Shown here: piece by piece, positions 35,811 to 44,928 of the stretch
How the letters are laid out: each line of letters begins with the position of its first letter
Numbering within the stretch: position 1 is the stretch's first letter
Source: Gemmatimonadota bacterium
GTDB taxonomy: Bacteria; Gemmatimonadota; Gemmatimonadetes; Gemmatimonadales; GWC2-71-9
NCBI GenBank assembly: GCA_029863245.1
Contig: JAOTVV010000005.1
Span: 62,001-126,000, forward strand
DNA length: 64,000 bases
Direction of reading: 5' to 3'
Notes under the pieces: model-generated
What the model saw: only the letters and a program-made list of their open reading frames with translations
What the model was told of the DNA's origin: nothing
The model's database searches: none
Program-made: the position numbers and the translations under genes

Positions 35811-37940
35811 CTACTCCAGCCCACCCTGCCAACTCACACCCACCCAGACGTGTTGTCCGGCCCCGTCCACCCCGCTGGCATGCGTACGGTATAGCGCGTC
35901 CAGGACGTTCTCGAACCCTGCTGACAGCTGAACGCCCGATGTGACCGTCGCCGAGGCGCGCAACCCCTGCACGGCGTATCCCGGCGTTCCGCCGTCGGGA
36001 ATGCGGGGGTCGGTGAGATCGCGCCGACCGAGCCGTTCCTGCGGCGCGGCCCAGCGGAGCACATACTCTACCCAGAGCGGCCGCGGGGATGCGGACCAGC
36101 GCACGCTCAGGTGGCCGCCGAGCGGTGGTATCTTGGACATGGGCTCGTCGAGGCCGTCGGCCCCTCGCTGATCGCCGCGCGTGAAGGTGAGGCTCCCGCG
36201 CAGCCGCAGCGGCCCGAACGTCCGTGCCACTTCGGCCTCGATGCCCCGGATGTGGGCGGTACCGACGTTCTCCCCGAGGAAGACCCGTTCGCCGCTGAAG
36301 AGCGTATCACCGCGGAACGTGCCCGGCACGCGGTCGATGAAGTCCGTGATGCGGGTGGTGTACGCCGTCACGTCGAAGGCGAGCTGCCGTCCGGCGTAAC
36401 GCACGCTCACCTCTCCGCTGACGGACCGCTCGGGCCCCGCGTCGGGATTGGGGAGCGAGATGCCGCCTGGGACGGGACCGGTCCGGGTGAGATCGTAGAG
36501 GTTCGGTGCTCGGAACCCCTGCGCCAGTCGAGCGGCCAGTCGCCAGTCCCCGCTCGGCGTCACCACCAGGCCGAGTTGGCCGGTGAGGTCGGCACTGCTG
36601 TTCGCGACGGCACCCCCGAACTCGGTGCCGACGTCGGCGGCGTTCCGAAACCGGGTCCAGCGTCCGCCGAGGGAGAGGTTCACGGCACCACTCACCGGAG
36701 CAACGGCGGCCACGAAGGCGCCGAAGCGGTCGGCGGTGGCGCCGTCAGGGAACTGGCCGGTGGGAATCATGCCGCCGGCGACAGTCAGCTCAAGTGGAGT
36801 CTGCATTCCGCTGACGAGATCTTCCACGTAGCCATAGCTATCGAGCGCGTCATGGTACCCCTCGGCCCCCCAAGTGAGCGTGAGCGGCCGCCCGGCGACG
36901 CTTGCCGCGCTCGAGCCCACGACGCTCACGCCCGGTGTGTACACGTTGTCCCGCCAGTGGGTGCGCAGCGTATCGGGCTGGCCGCCTCCATCGAGTTGTC
37001 TGCGGTACCGTCCTTCTCGCTGCATGGCGAGGCTAACGGTGGTTTCGAGCCGCGCCAGCAGCGGGGAAGACGAGGTCACGGTGTGACGGACGTACACGAG
37101 CTGCCGGCTCTGCGGATTGAACACGTGCTCGGCGTCCGGTCCCGGTGTCGGAGCGCGGAAGGAGACGTAGCGATCGTAGCGAGGCACGTCGTGCAGGGCG
37201 AAGTGCTGGGCGACCGCCGTCACCGTGTGGCGGCGGCCGAGCCAGAGGTGCACCTCACCGTCGATCCCGTCAGCACAGAACCCGGTTGGATCCTGGGGTC
37301 CGAGGTTCCCGCCGGCGCGGAGGTCGTCGACCGAGGCAACCGTGCCGCCCAGGCTCAGGCTCCACCCTTCGCGTTGGGTCCCGACCGAGAAGCGGGCGCG
37401 GTACGATCGGTCGGCGGACGAGGCTCCACCCGCCACACGCAGACTCTGGTGGTCGTTGTGTGGGTGGGGAGTGGTGATGACATTGACCACGCCGCCCTGT
37501 GCGTCGGAGCCGTAGAGCACGGAGGCGGGACCTCGAATGATCTCGATGCGCTGGACGGTTTCCGGATCGATCGTGGCCAGGTACTGTCCGGGCCCGTCGC
37601 GGTAGGTGCCGTTGTTCATCGGCACACCGTTGACGAGCAGGAGAACCTGGTTACCCACCATGCCGCGTAGGATCACGGAGCCTTGGCCGGCCGACGTCTG
37701 CTGAACGTGGACGCCCGTGACGTCTCGCAGGAGATTAGCCGTGACCGAGGCCGAGGCCCGTTGCACCGGTCCCGGTGTGGTGAGCGAGAGAGCGAGGGGT
37801 TGGTCGATACGCCGACCTTCGGCGGAGCGGGTGCCTGACACAACGAACTCTTCCAGGAGCACCGTGTCACGCACGGTGGACGTGTCCTGCTGGTGCGCCA
37901 GGGCGATCGCGGAGGCTGCGAGCAGTGTTGGTGCGAGCAT
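35811..37940 (-). CDS. TonB-dependent outer-membrane receptor
   Basis: The 709-residue product has a short signal peptide (LLAASAIALAHQQ), the plug entry VVSGTRS, a plug domain with LRGMVGNQVLLLVNGVPMNN and VQRIEIIRGPASVLYGSDA, and a C-terminal barrel (YRAPNLYDLT-like loop, RWAAPQ region). The full-length layout resembles cobalamin or metal receptors of the BtuB class, but the substrate is not determinable. A perfect 14-bp palindrome sits immediately before its start codon. It is divergent from a small lipoprotein gene that may be its partner. Confidence 0.93.
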   Translation of the reverse strand: MLAPTLLAASAIALAHQQDTSTVRDTVLLEEFVVSGTRSAEGRRIDQPLALSLTTPGPVQRASASVTANLLRDVTGVHVQQTSAGQGSVILRGMVGNQVLLLVNGVPMNNGTYRDGPGQYLATIDPETVQRIEIIRGPASVLYGSDAQGGVVNVITTPHPHNDHQSLRVAGGASSADRSYRARFSVGTQREGWSLSLGGTVASVDDLRAGGNLGPQDPTGFCADGIDGEVHLWLGRRHTVTAVAQHFALHDVPRYDRYVSFRAPTPGPDAEHVFNPQSRQLVYVRHTVTSSSPLLARLETTVSLAMQREGRYRRQLDGGGQPDTLRTHWRDNVYTPGVSVVGSSAASVAGRPLTLTWGAEGYHDALDSYGYVEDLVSGMQTPLELTVAGGMIPTGQFPDGATADRFGAFVAAVAPVSGAVNLSLGGRWTRFRNAADVGTEFGGAVANSSADLTGQLGLVVTPSGDWRLAARLAQGFRAPNLYDLTRTGPVPGGISLPNPDAGPERSVSGEVSVRYAGRQLAFDVTAYTTRITDFIDRVPGTFRGDTLFSGERVFLGENVGTAHIRGIEAEVARTFGPLRLRGSLTFTRGDQRGADGLDEPMSKIPPLGGHLSVRWSASPRPLWVEYVLRWAAPQERLGRRDLTDPRIPDGGTPGYAVQGLRASATVTSGVQLSAGFENVLDALYRTHASGVDGAGQHVWVGVSWQGGLE

Positions 37941-37954
37941 ATTGCGATCGCAAT
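37941..37954. promoter_or_regulatory. Palindrome, candidate operator
   Basis: ATTGCGATCGCAAT is a perfect 14-bp inverted repeat abutting the TonB receptor start codon and lying within the divergent promoter region. The arms TTGCGA/TCGCAA could bind a dimeric repressor controlling one or both genes. No regulator gene is adjacent. Confidence 0.4.
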
Positions 37955-37986
37955 CTAGTCAGTTGATGCATCGTGAGCGCCTATGA

Positions 37987-37994
37987 TACCTTTG
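37987..37994 (+). promoter_or_regulatory. TAnCTTTG promoter-like box upstream of small lipoprotein gene
   Basis: TACCTTTG, 49 bases before the ATG at 38044. TTG at 37963-37965 lies 21 bases upstream, close to the -33 element spacing used in Bacteroidetes. Confidence 0.45.
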
Positions 37995-38043
37995 CGGCAG
38001 CGGAAGGTTGCGACGAGCGCAGACTGACGACCGGAGGGATGCG

Positions 38044-38418
38044 ATGTTCACGGCGAGGGGATGGTTGGCTTTGCTGCTCACGGTGACCGTGACAGCAGCC
38101 TGCGGCGGCAAACAGGCAGCAGGTGATGCGGTGCTGCAGGGCGGGGCGCCGGAGCTCACCCTGGTGGTGCAGAACTTCAATTTCAACGATGCCACGGTGT
38201 ACGCCGTTGGGGCGGGTCGGCGCGAGCAACTGGGGCGCGTGCCGGGCAACGGCGAAGAGCGTTTCACTTTTCGATGGACGAGCCCCGACATCCGGGTGGT
38301 GGTGGATTTCCTCTCGGGTGGGGAACAGACCACGGAGTCCATGCCGGTGGCGGCTGGAGATGTGCTGGAACTCGTGATCGAGCAGTCGCGCGTGTGCCAA
38401 TTGCGCCGGATCCGGTAG
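38044..38418 (+). CDS. Small lipoprotein of unknown function
   Basis: The 124-residue product has a lipoprotein signal (WLALLLTVTVTAAC, lipobox TAAC at about residue 20). The mature part is beta-rich with an ELTLVVQNFNFNDATVYAVG opening, suggesting a small Ig-like or periplasmic binding fold, and one more cysteine near the end. The ATG at 38044 has GGAGGG upstream. It is divergent from the TonB receptor and ends 63 bases before tRNA-Lys. Function unknown. Confidence 0.75.
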   Translation: MFTARGWLALLLTVTVTAACGGKQAAGDAVLQGGAPELTLVVQNFNFNDATVYAVGAGRREQLGRVPGNGEERFTFRWTSPDIRVVVDFLSGGEQTTESMPVAAGDVLELVIEQSRVCQLRRIR

Positions 38419-38443
38419 AGCGGTCGGCACCGCCGCCGCCGGG

Positions 38444-38472
38444 TTGCGTCTGCGCCGGTCCGTGGCGATGTT
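38444..38472 (+). promoter_or_regulatory. Sigma70-like promoter for tRNA-Lys
   Basis: TTGCGT (38444-38449), 17 bases, GATGTT (38467-38472), ten bases before the tRNA. Same layout as the tRNA-Glu promoter. Confidence 0.6.
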
Positions 38473-38481
38473 TTGTTGCGC

Positions 38482-38555
<74 letters not shown>

Positions 38556-38913
38556 GACGGTAAGCGTGGTCTCTCGAACAACTTCTCTCTTTTTGACGGC
38601 TGCTCTTCCGAGCGGCCGTCACTGCGTTGGGGCCCCAAATGGGACCCCAGACTCCCCGTGTCTCGCGCTTCCTCGCAGGAACTCACATCTTCTCAGATCA
38701 ATGACGACATTTCCGCCAGCTCTAAACTACCGAGGCATGTCTGAACCCGGCCCGCTCTCTCCACAGCTGTGGCAGCGAGTCTTCGTGCCCGTGTCCGCGA
38801 GTCGGCCGCCGCAATCATCCTCATCTCACAGTTCACGCTCGGCTCGGCGTGCTCCCAGCGGACACATCGTATCCGGTGTCGGCCGCGGCGCTATTCACGG
38901 AGAGGGATGGATC
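38556..38913. other. Gene-free left end of the island
   Basis: About 358 bases between tRNA-Lys and the hydrolase start. A frame open from the tRNA end runs into the hydrolase but has no protein-like composition. The stretch includes an 11-bp inverted repeat at 38595-38620. No RNA gene or promoter is recognised; it may contain the remnant of a lost integration gene. Confidence 0.5.
38595..38620. repeat. Inverted repeat after tRNA-Lys
   Basis: GACGGCTGCTC / GAGCGGCCGTC pair over 11 positions (one G-T wobble) around a TTCC loop, 40 bases after the tRNA. It is preceded rather than followed by a T-run, so it is not a clear intrinsic terminator for the tRNA. Confidence 0.5.
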
Positions 38914-40485
38914 GTGGGCCATGTGTTGCGAGCGGGCGTCGCGCTGGTGGCGGCGATGGTGCTGGCCGGTTGCGGCCAGGACGAGGAAGCGGCGCCGCGG
39001 CCCCAAGCGCCGGAGGGCGCGGTGGCTGGTGATTTTGCCGTTGTTCCTTGCATTCATGTGGCGCGCGAGGTGGAATACGCGACCGAGTGCGGCACGCTGA
39101 TCGTCCCGGAAAACCGGTATGACGAGAGCTCCCGCCTGATCGCCCTACCCGTCAAACGCATCCGCGCCTCGGGCGATGCGCCGGCTGAACCGATCTTTCA
39201 CCTCACCGGCGGGCCGGGCATGTCGAACATGGGCTACAGCCGGGTGGAGTGGTATCACGAGAACCACGACGTTGTAATGGTTGGATTTCGCGGTGTAGAT
39301 GGAACGGTCTATCTCAGCTGTCCGGAAGTGACCGAGGCGATCGGCTCCGGTCTGGCGCTGATGAGTCGCGAAAGCATGGCGGCCCAGAGCGAGGCCTATG
39401 CCGCCTGTGCCAAGCGTCTGACCGCAGAGAGCGTCGATCTGGACGGCTACACGCTCCTGGAGGTCGTAGATGATGTGGAGGCCGCACGTCAGGCATTGGG
39501 CTACACGCGCATCAACCTGGAAAGCAGCAGCTATGGCACGCGCCTCGCTCAGATCTACACCTGGCGCTATCCGGATCGGGTCCACCGCAATGCGATGGTG
39601 GCGGTCAACCCGCCGGGCCGCTTCTGGTGGGACGCAGCGATCCTGGAAGAGCAGATTCTGCGCTACTCGGCCCTGTGTGCCGAAAATGAGTACTGCTCTT
39701 CGCGCACGAACGATCTCGCCACCTCTATCCAGGCGGCGCTGGACAACATGCCGGAACGCTGGCTGCTCTTTTCGGTCGATCGCGACGCGGTGCTCTTCGC
39801 CACCTTCATGAGTCTTTACTCCACCAGTGGCGCAGCGTCCACGTTCGAGGTTTGGCTCGCCGCCGCTGAGGGAGACTACAGTGGCATGGCGCTGGTCTCC
39901 GCCATGCTGAGGTTCATGCTGCCGACCAACTTCGCCTGGGGCGACAACGCTTCGAAAGCCCTCAGCGCAGACTACGATTTCGATCCGGCGGCCGACTATG
40001 TCGCCGAGGTCACGCCCGGCCCCCATCTCATCGGTTCGCCGGGCTCGTCCATGGGCTGGGCCGCGGCGGCCCTCTGGCCGGCCAACAAGATCCCCGCTGC
40101 GTACCGCACGGCGCAACCCTCATCGGTTGAGACCCTGATGCTCAGCGGCACGGTGGACGTCTCCACCCCGGCACAGAACGCCCGCGACCAGCTACTGCCC
40201 CTGCTGGAGAACGGCGAACAGGTCGTGCTTTCCGAGTTCGCCCATACCGGGGATCTCTTTTATCTCCAGCCCGGTGCGACGCGGCATCTGCTGACGACAT
40301 TCTATGCTACCGGGGAAGTGGACGCCTCGCTCTACCAGCCGAACAGGGTGAACTTCAAGCCAGACTGGGGCTTCCCGCTTATCGCGAAGCTCGTGTTGGG
40401 CGGTGCGGCACTAGCGCTGATCATCGCCTTCATCCTGCTTCGTTTCATCTTTGGGCTGGTGAGGTGGTCGTTGAAGCGGCGCTAG
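38914..40485 (+). CDS. Alpha/beta hydrolase lipoprotein, prolyl-aminopeptidase-like
   Basis: The 523-residue product has a lipobox (AAMVLAGC) and then an alpha/beta hydrolase of the proline iminopeptidase/TAP-like type: oxyanion loop HLTGGPGMSNMG, a nucleophile elbow ESSSYGTRLAQIY (Ser-x-Ser-x-Gly rather than Gly-x-Ser-x-Gly), the acid region SGTVDVSTPAQNA, and the histidine in SEFAHTGDLF. A C-terminal membrane segment (LALIIAFILLRFIFGLV) would tether it a second time. GTG 38914 is preceded by GGAGAGGGATGG. It is the only gene between the two tRNA-Lys repeats, so it is probably acquired cargo. Confidence 0.82.
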   Translation: MGHVLRAGVALVAAMVLAGCGQDEEAAPRPQAPEGAVAGDFAVVPCIHVAREVEYATECGTLIVPENRYDESSRLIALPVKRIRASGDAPAEPIFHLTGGPGMSNMGYSRVEWYHENHDVVMVGFRGVDGTVYLSCPEVTEAIGSGLALMSRESMAAQSEAYAACAKRLTAESVDLDGYTLLEVVDDVEAARQALGYTRINLESSSYGTRLAQIYTWRYPDRVHRNAMVAVNPPGRFWWDAAILEEQILRYSALCAENEYCSSRTNDLATSIQAALDNMPERWLLFSVDRDAVLFATFMSLYSTSGAASTFEVWLAAAEGDYSGMALVSAMLRFMLPTNFAWGDNASKALSADYDFDPAADYVAEVTPGPHLIGSPGSSMGWAAAALWPANKIPAAYRTAQPSSVETLMLSGTVDVSTPAQNARDQLLPLLENGEQVVLSEFAHTGDLFYLQPGATRHLLTTFYATGEVDASLYQPNRVNFKPDWGFPLIAKLVLGGAALALIIAFILLRFIFGLVRWSLKRR

Positions 40486-40682
40486 CCGAAACGCCGCGCC
40501 GCAAGTCTCAGTCCTAGGGGTACTTCCGGCTGAGGTGATTGCGGCATCCGTGGAGGTCCCGTATCTGGCGAAGGGCGATGCGGTCGCCGTCGAGGCAGTG
40601 GGGACTCTACCGACTCCGTCCGCGTGTCTGGAGACCAATCTCCTCTCAATTGTCAGTGTTAAATCACTCGCGGAGGGACTCC
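40486..40682. other. Gene-free right end of the island
   Basis: Between the hydrolase stop and the second tRNA-like repeat. One plus-strand frame is open up to a TAG within the repeat and reads like protein, but it has no start codon or recognisable domain. Confidence 0.4.
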
Positions 40683-40721
40683 TAATCAGTAGGTTGTAGG
40701 TTCGATTCCTACGCGGCGCAT
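40683..40721. repeat. Direct repeat copy 2 (att-like, displaced tRNA-Lys 3' end)
   Basis: 39 bases identical to 38517-38555. The 5' half of a tRNA is absent here, so this is not a functional tRNA gene. Confidence 0.85.
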
Positions 40722-40782
40722 CTCTTGTCGGGGGTTCAGTTCTCCTTCGACTCAACTGAGTCGTCTCGAGGGGGCTGAAGGG

Positions 40783-41820
40783 CTAGAATCCAACCCCTTT
40801 GGTGTTCAAGCGAATCCGCAAGAGATACCTGTCCGACGTGACATAGAGGGTGGAGCCGTCGTCTCCGAAGGTGCAGTTCGACGTGCGTTCCGTCGTCACC
40901 AAGGAGCCCAAATGCGTCCCGTCGGTCGCGATAACGAATACGCCGCCAAGGTCGCGCGCGACATAGACGTTGCCCCGTTGGTCCACGGCCATACCGTCAC
41001 CCCAGGAATCGAAGAAGACGCGACCGCTCGCCAGGCGCCCATCGTCCTCCAGGTCGTACGCCATGATGACCGGCTGGTCTGGGTCGGAGTTGGCGACGTA
41101 CAGAGTCTTCTCGTCCGGCGACAACGCGATCCCGTTCGGCCGGGACAGATCGTCGATCAGTGACGTTACGGATCCATCCGCCGCCAACCGATACACGCCG
41201 TGCACGGCGAGTTCCTTGGCCGGGTCGTCAACACCCCGCTCCAGGCCGTACGGTGGATCGGTGAAGTACACATCCCCGTTGCTCCGGATGGCCACGTCGT
41301 TCGGTGAATTGTACCGTTTCCCGTCGAACCGGTCGGTCAACGTCGAGAAGATCGGCTCCGGCGCATTCAGCGGCGTCTCGAGCCGAGCGATGCGTCGATC
41401 TCCATGCTGGGCCAGAATGAGCCGACCATCCGCATCCAGAGCCAGACCGTTCGACCCACTCTCGCCACCGCGTTCCATTTCCCCGGTGTATCCCGATGGA
41501 GTGAGCCAGACGGACGCCTCGGCGCCCGCGGTCCAACGATAGATCGCATTGCTGGGAATATCCGAGTACAACACCGACTGCAGGCTCGGAACCCAGACCG
41601 GTCCCTCGGTCCATTCGTGTCCGTCCGCCAGTATGTCGAACACGGCATTCGATGGCACGATGACATCCAAACCCGGGTCCAGCCGTTCGACGTGTCCGAT
41701 CGTGCGAGGCTGACCGTCGTCCACGGTATCGGTCGCCGGATCCTTGGGCCCGCAAGACGCGATGGCGATAACGAAGAACACCATCACCCACGGCGCATGG
41801 ACTACACTGCATTTCATCAT
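40783..41820 (-). CDS. SMP-30/gluconolactonase-family lipoprotein
   Basis: The 345-residue product has a lipoprotein signal (VMVFFVIAIASC) and the SMP-30 beta-propeller pattern: HEWTEGPVWVPS with the metal-ligand glutamate, SNGLALDADGRLILAQ, YNSPNDVAIRSNGDVYFTDP, and LSRPNGIALSPDEKTLYVAN with the asparagine and aspartate ligands. Such enzymes hydrolyse glucono- or other sugar lactones. Its location opposite a gluconate uptake and oxidation set suggests it makes gluconate in the periplasm from gluconolactone. ATG 41820 follows GGAGG. Confidence 0.85.
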   Translation of the reverse strand: MMKCSVVHAPWVMVFFVIAIASCGPKDPATDTVDDGQPRTIGHVERLDPGLDVIVPSNAVFDILADGHEWTEGPVWVPSLQSVLYSDIPSNAIYRWTAGAEASVWLTPSGYTGEMERGGESGSNGLALDADGRLILAQHGDRRIARLETPLNAPEPIFSTLTDRFDGKRYNSPNDVAIRSNGDVYFTDPPYGLERGVDDPAKELAVHGVYRLAADGSVTSLIDDLSRPNGIALSPDEKTLYVANSDPDQPVIMAYDLEDDGRLASGRVFFDSWGDGMAVDQRGNVYVARDLGGVFVIATDGTHLGSLVTTERTSNCTFGDDGSTLYVTSDRYLLRIRLNTKGVGF

Positions 41821-42129
41821 CAACGACCTCCGTGACATCCTAGATGACCGGCATCCCGCCGTAATGGCGCCGACGGCCGTCGTCTTCCGTGGTCCCACGT
41901 GGAGCCAGCATGGGTTCGCTGCACACGGAGCTTGGCTCCAAACGACAGGGCAACGATGCCGGGCTCGTCGGTCCAAGAGCAAGAGAGTGTTCTGATGCCC
42001 GCGCGGCCACCGTCCTGCCGGGCAGCGCGGCGGAACGAGGGAAGCCGAACCCGGCGATTTCTTGGGAGAAGGTCAAGCCTGCTATCTTTGCCGGTGCCAC
42101 AGTCTACCAACCTGCGAAAGGCGTGAGCG
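41821..42129. other. Divergent intergenic region of the gluconate module
   Basis: About 309 bases between the lactonase and the 6-phosphogluconate dehydrogenase genes. It contains the TATCTTTG promoter-like box at 42083-42090. I see no regulator-binding palindrome or gene. Confidence 0.5.
42083..42090 (+). promoter_or_regulatory. TAnCTTTG promoter-like box upstream of 6PGDH gene
   Basis: TATCTTTG lies 39 bases before the ATG at 42130, with TTG 18 bases upstream (42062-42064), matching the Bacteroidetes-type TTG ... TAnnTTTG layout. Confidence 0.45.
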
Positions 42130-43050
42130 ATGCAAATCGGCCTCGTCGGTCTTGGGAAGATGGGCCTATCCATGGTTCAGCGCCTCACCCGCGGCGGCCA
42201 TGACGTGGTCGGCTTCGACCTCGCCGCGGACGCAATCGCACGCTGCGCCGAATCGGGCGGTACGCCAGCGCTGAGCCTCGATGTGCTCGTCGATCGCCTT
42301 CGGACTCCGCGCATTGTCTGGGTCATGCTGCCGGCCGGAGCGCCGACCGCCGAGACGATTCGCGCGCTCTCGCGGCTGCTGCAGGCGAACGATGTCATTG
42401 TCGACGGCGGCAACAGTTACTATCGGGAAGCGGCGCTTCGATCGAGCGAACTTGCCGCCCTCGGCATTCGTTTCCTCGATGTCGGGACGAGCGGGGGCGT
42501 GCGGGGTGGTACCGACGGATTCAGCATGATGGTCGGTGGAGCGGAGGAAACCGTCGAGAATCTGAAACCAATCTTCGCAACGTTGGCTCCCGCGCCCGAT
42601 CGCGGATGGGGACGCGTCGGACCGGTTGGTGCGGGGCACTTCGTCAAGATGGTGCACAACGGCATCGAGTACGGTGCGATGCAAGCGTTCGCCGAAGGGT
42701 TTGCGATTCTCGAAGCAAAGGGCGATTTCGGTCTCGATCTCGAGCAGGTGTCGCGCATCTGGCAACACGGCAGTGTCGTGCGCTCGTGGTTGCTCGATCT
42801 CGTTGCCGAGACGCTCGCCGACGCTGCACAGCTCAAGAGCATCGCGCCCGTGGTCGCCGATTCCGGCGAGGGACGGTGGACCGTGCAGGAGGCCATCGCG
42901 TTGGGCGTGTCGGCGCCGGTGATCACGCTGTCGTTGCTCACGCGGCTCAAGTCTCGCGATGAGGGGGGCTTCAGCGAGCGGCTCTTGGCTGCATTGCGCC
43001 ACCGTTTCGGGGGGCACGCCGTCGAGCAGGCTGACCGGCGAGATGAGTGA
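42130..43050 (+). CDS. Short-form 6-phosphogluconate dehydrogenase (decarboxylating)
   Basis: The 306-residue protein has the N-terminal NAD(P) motif GLVGLGKMGLSM, the substrate loop DVGTSGGVRGGTDGFSMMVG and the catalytic VKMVHNGIEYGAMQ (lysine plus asparagine-glutamate of the 6PGDH family). The length fits the short, NAD-preferring type rather than the roughly 470-residue long type. It oxidises 6-phosphogluconate to ribulose 5-phosphate and CO2. The gluconate transporter gene overlaps its end by 8 bases and the gluconokinase gene follows, so it completes a gluconate route. Confidence 0.94.
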   Translation: MQIGLVGLGKMGLSMVQRLTRGGHDVVGFDLAADAIARCAESGGTPALSLDVLVDRLRTPRIVWVMLPAGAPTAETIRALSRLLQANDVIVDGGNSYYREAALRSSELAALGIRFLDVGTSGGVRGGTDGFSMMVGGAEETVENLKPIFATLAPAPDRGWGRVGPVGAGHFVKMVHNGIEYGAMQAFAEGFAILEAKGDFGLDLEQVSRIWQHGSVVRSWLLDLVAETLADAAQLKSIAPVVADSGEGRWTVQEAIALGVSAPVITLSLLTRLKSRDEGGFSERLLAALRHRFGGHAVEQADRRDE

Positions 43051-44386
43051 TGCCCAGCTCGTAGGGGCGGCACTCGCAGGGATCGCCCTGCTGCTGTTCC
43101 TGATTGTCCGCGTCAAGCTTCACGCTTTCGTAGCACTGCTGATCGGCAGCCTGGTGATTGGCGTGGCCGCGGGTATGCCGTTCGAGGAGGTCCTGGACGC
43201 GATCACCACCGGCGTGGGGAGCACGCTGGCGGCCATTGCCGTGCTCGTCGGGCTTGGCGCGATGTTTGGCCAGATGCTCGAAGTGTCAGGCGGCGCCGAA
43301 GCCTTGGCCGATGCGCTTCTCAACCGCTTCGGCGAGCGCAACGCGCAGTGGTCGCTGCTCGCCGTTGGGTTCGTGATTGCGATTCCCGTGTTTTTCGACG
43401 TCGCGTTCATCATTCTCATCTCGCTCGTGTACGGGCTAACGGAGAGAACCCACCGTCCCATTGTCTCCTACGCGCTGCCATTGCTGGCGGGTCTTGCGGT
43501 GACGCATGCGTTCATCCCGCCGACACCCGGGCCGATCGCGGTTGCCGGCCTGCTCGGCGCGGATCTTGGCTGGGTGATGCTCCTGGGCGTCGTGGTGGGA
43601 CTGCCGGCCGCCGTCATTGCCGGTCCGGTGTACGCCCAACTCATCGCGAAGCGAGTGCCGGCAATGGTTCCCGAGTACATGCACGCTGCCAAGCCGAAGC
43701 AGGCGCGAAAGCCGCCGCGGGTGTCGCTGGTTGTCGCGCTGATCGGCATTCCCCTCGTCTTGATCATCGGCAATTCGGTCGCAAGCACGATGCTGGCCGA
43801 TGACCACGCGCTCAGAATCGGGCTCGGCTTCGTTGGTCATCCGATGATGGCGTTGCTCATCACGACGCTACTCTGTTTTTGGCTGCTTGGAACGCGAGCA
43901 GGGTACTCGCCGCAGGAGGTTCAGGAGATCGCAACGAAGGCACTCGAACCCGCCGGCATCATCATTCTCGTCACCAGCGCTGGCGGGGTGCTCAAGCAGG
44001 TGCTCATCGACTCAGGCGTCGGTGATGTGTTCGCAGACGCGCTGATGGCGACGAACTTGCCGCCTCTCATCTTGGCATTCCTCACTGCCGCCGCCGTGCG
44101 ACTCATGCAGGGCTCGGCCACCGTTGCTATGTTGACGGCCGCCGGTCTGGTGGCCGCATTACTGGGCGACGTGGGATTCTCCGAGCCGATGCTCGCGTTA
44201 CTGGTGCTTGCGATTGCGGCCGGGGCGACGATCGCTTCTCATGTCAACGACTCGGGCTTCTGGCTCGTCAATCGCTACCTCGGCCTCACCGTGCCCGATA
44301 CCCTCAAGACGTGGACGGTGACGACCTGCATCATCGCCTTCGTATCGATCACGCTCATCCTCATCGCCAGTTCGTTTGTCGGCTGA
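43043..44386 (+). CDS. gntP: Gluconate:H+ symporter, GntP family
   Basis: The 447-residue membrane protein has the GntP-type arrangement of about twelve hydrophobic segments, with the signature GLGAMFGQMLEVSGGAE near residue 70, FVIAIPVFFDVAFIILI and HAFIPPTPGPIAVAGLLGA, and later AVRLMQGSATVAMLTAAG and HVNDSGFWLVNRY. It imports gluconate or similar sugar acids across the inner membrane with protons. ATG 43043 overlaps the end of the dehydrogenase gene. Confidence 0.93.
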   Translation: MSDAQLVGAALAGIALLLFLIVRVKLHAFVALLIGSLVIGVAAGMPFEEVLDAITTGVGSTLAAIAVLVGLGAMFGQMLEVSGGAEALADALLNRFGERNAQWSLLAVGFVIAIPVFFDVAFIILISLVYGLTERTHRPIVSYALPLLAGLAVTHAFIPPTPGPIAVAGLLGADLGWVMLLGVVVGLPAAVIAGPVYAQLIAKRVPAMVPEYMHAAKPKQARKPPRVSLVVALIGIPLVLIIGNSVASTMLADDHALRIGLGFVGHPMMALLITTLLCFWLLGTRAGYSPQEVQEIATKALEPAGIIILVTSAGGVLKQVLIDSGVGDVFADALMATNLPPLILAFLTAAAVRLMQGSATVAMLTAAGLVAALLGDVGFSEPMLALLVLAIAAGATIASHVNDSGFWLVNRYLGLTVPDTLKTWTVTTCIIAFVSITLILIASSFVG

Positions 44387-44389
44387 CGT

Positions 44390-44875
44390 ATGGTCATCCT
44401 CGTCATGGGGGTCAGCGGTTCGGGCAAGAGCACCGTGGGAAGGGCGTTGGCCAGAACGGTCAACGGTCACTTTCACGATGCCGACGATTATCACTCGGCG
44501 GCGAACGTTGCAAAGATGCGCGGAGGCGAGCCGTTGACCGATGAGGATCGCGAGGCCTGGCTCCGCGCGCTCCGGGCGAGCATCGACGCGTGGTTACTCG
44601 AAGATGGCACATTCGTGCTGGCGTGTTCCGCGTTAACGGCCTGGATCCGTGACGTGCTCGGTGCCGACCGGAAGGGCGTGCGCCTCGTCTATCTGAACGG
44701 CCCCAAAGAGCTGATTGCCGCGCGGATGCGGGATCGCGAGCATTTCATGCCCGCTGGCCTGCTCGATAGCCAGTTCGCGCTGCTCGAGCCGCCCGAGCGT
44801 GCGTTGGATCTGGATATCAGCCAGACCCCCGAGGAACTGGTGACGAGAATAATCAGCGAACTGCAAGTGACCTGA
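44390..44875 (+). CDS. gntK: Gluconokinase
   Basis: The 161-residue P-loop kinase begins VILVMGVSGSGKSTVGRALA (Walker A), then DADDYHSAANVAKM, a lid region MRGGEPLTDEDR, and ACSALTAWIRDVL, matching GntK. It phosphorylates gluconate to 6-phosphogluconate, the substrate of the adjacent dehydrogenase. Start ATG 44390 is 3 bases after the symporter stop. Confidence 0.93.
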   Translation: MVILVMGVSGSGKSTVGRALARTVNGHFHDADDYHSAANVAKMRGGEPLTDEDREAWLRALRASIDAWLLEDGTFVLACSALTAWIRDVLGADRKGVRLVYLNGPKELIAARMRDREHFMPAGLLDSQFALLEPPERALDLDISQTPEELVTRIISELQVT

Positions 44876-44928
44876 CGTCGATCGCAGCGGCATCGATCGA
44901 GAGGCTCGAGTCTCCGCGGGGCAACTCC

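Noticed and set aside
38595-38620. An intrinsic terminator for tRNA-Lys
   Set aside because: The stem is good but the T-run is before it, not after it, on the plus strand.
40683-40721. A second tRNA-Lys
   Set aside because: Only the 3' half is present; the acceptor and D-arm 5' half is missing.
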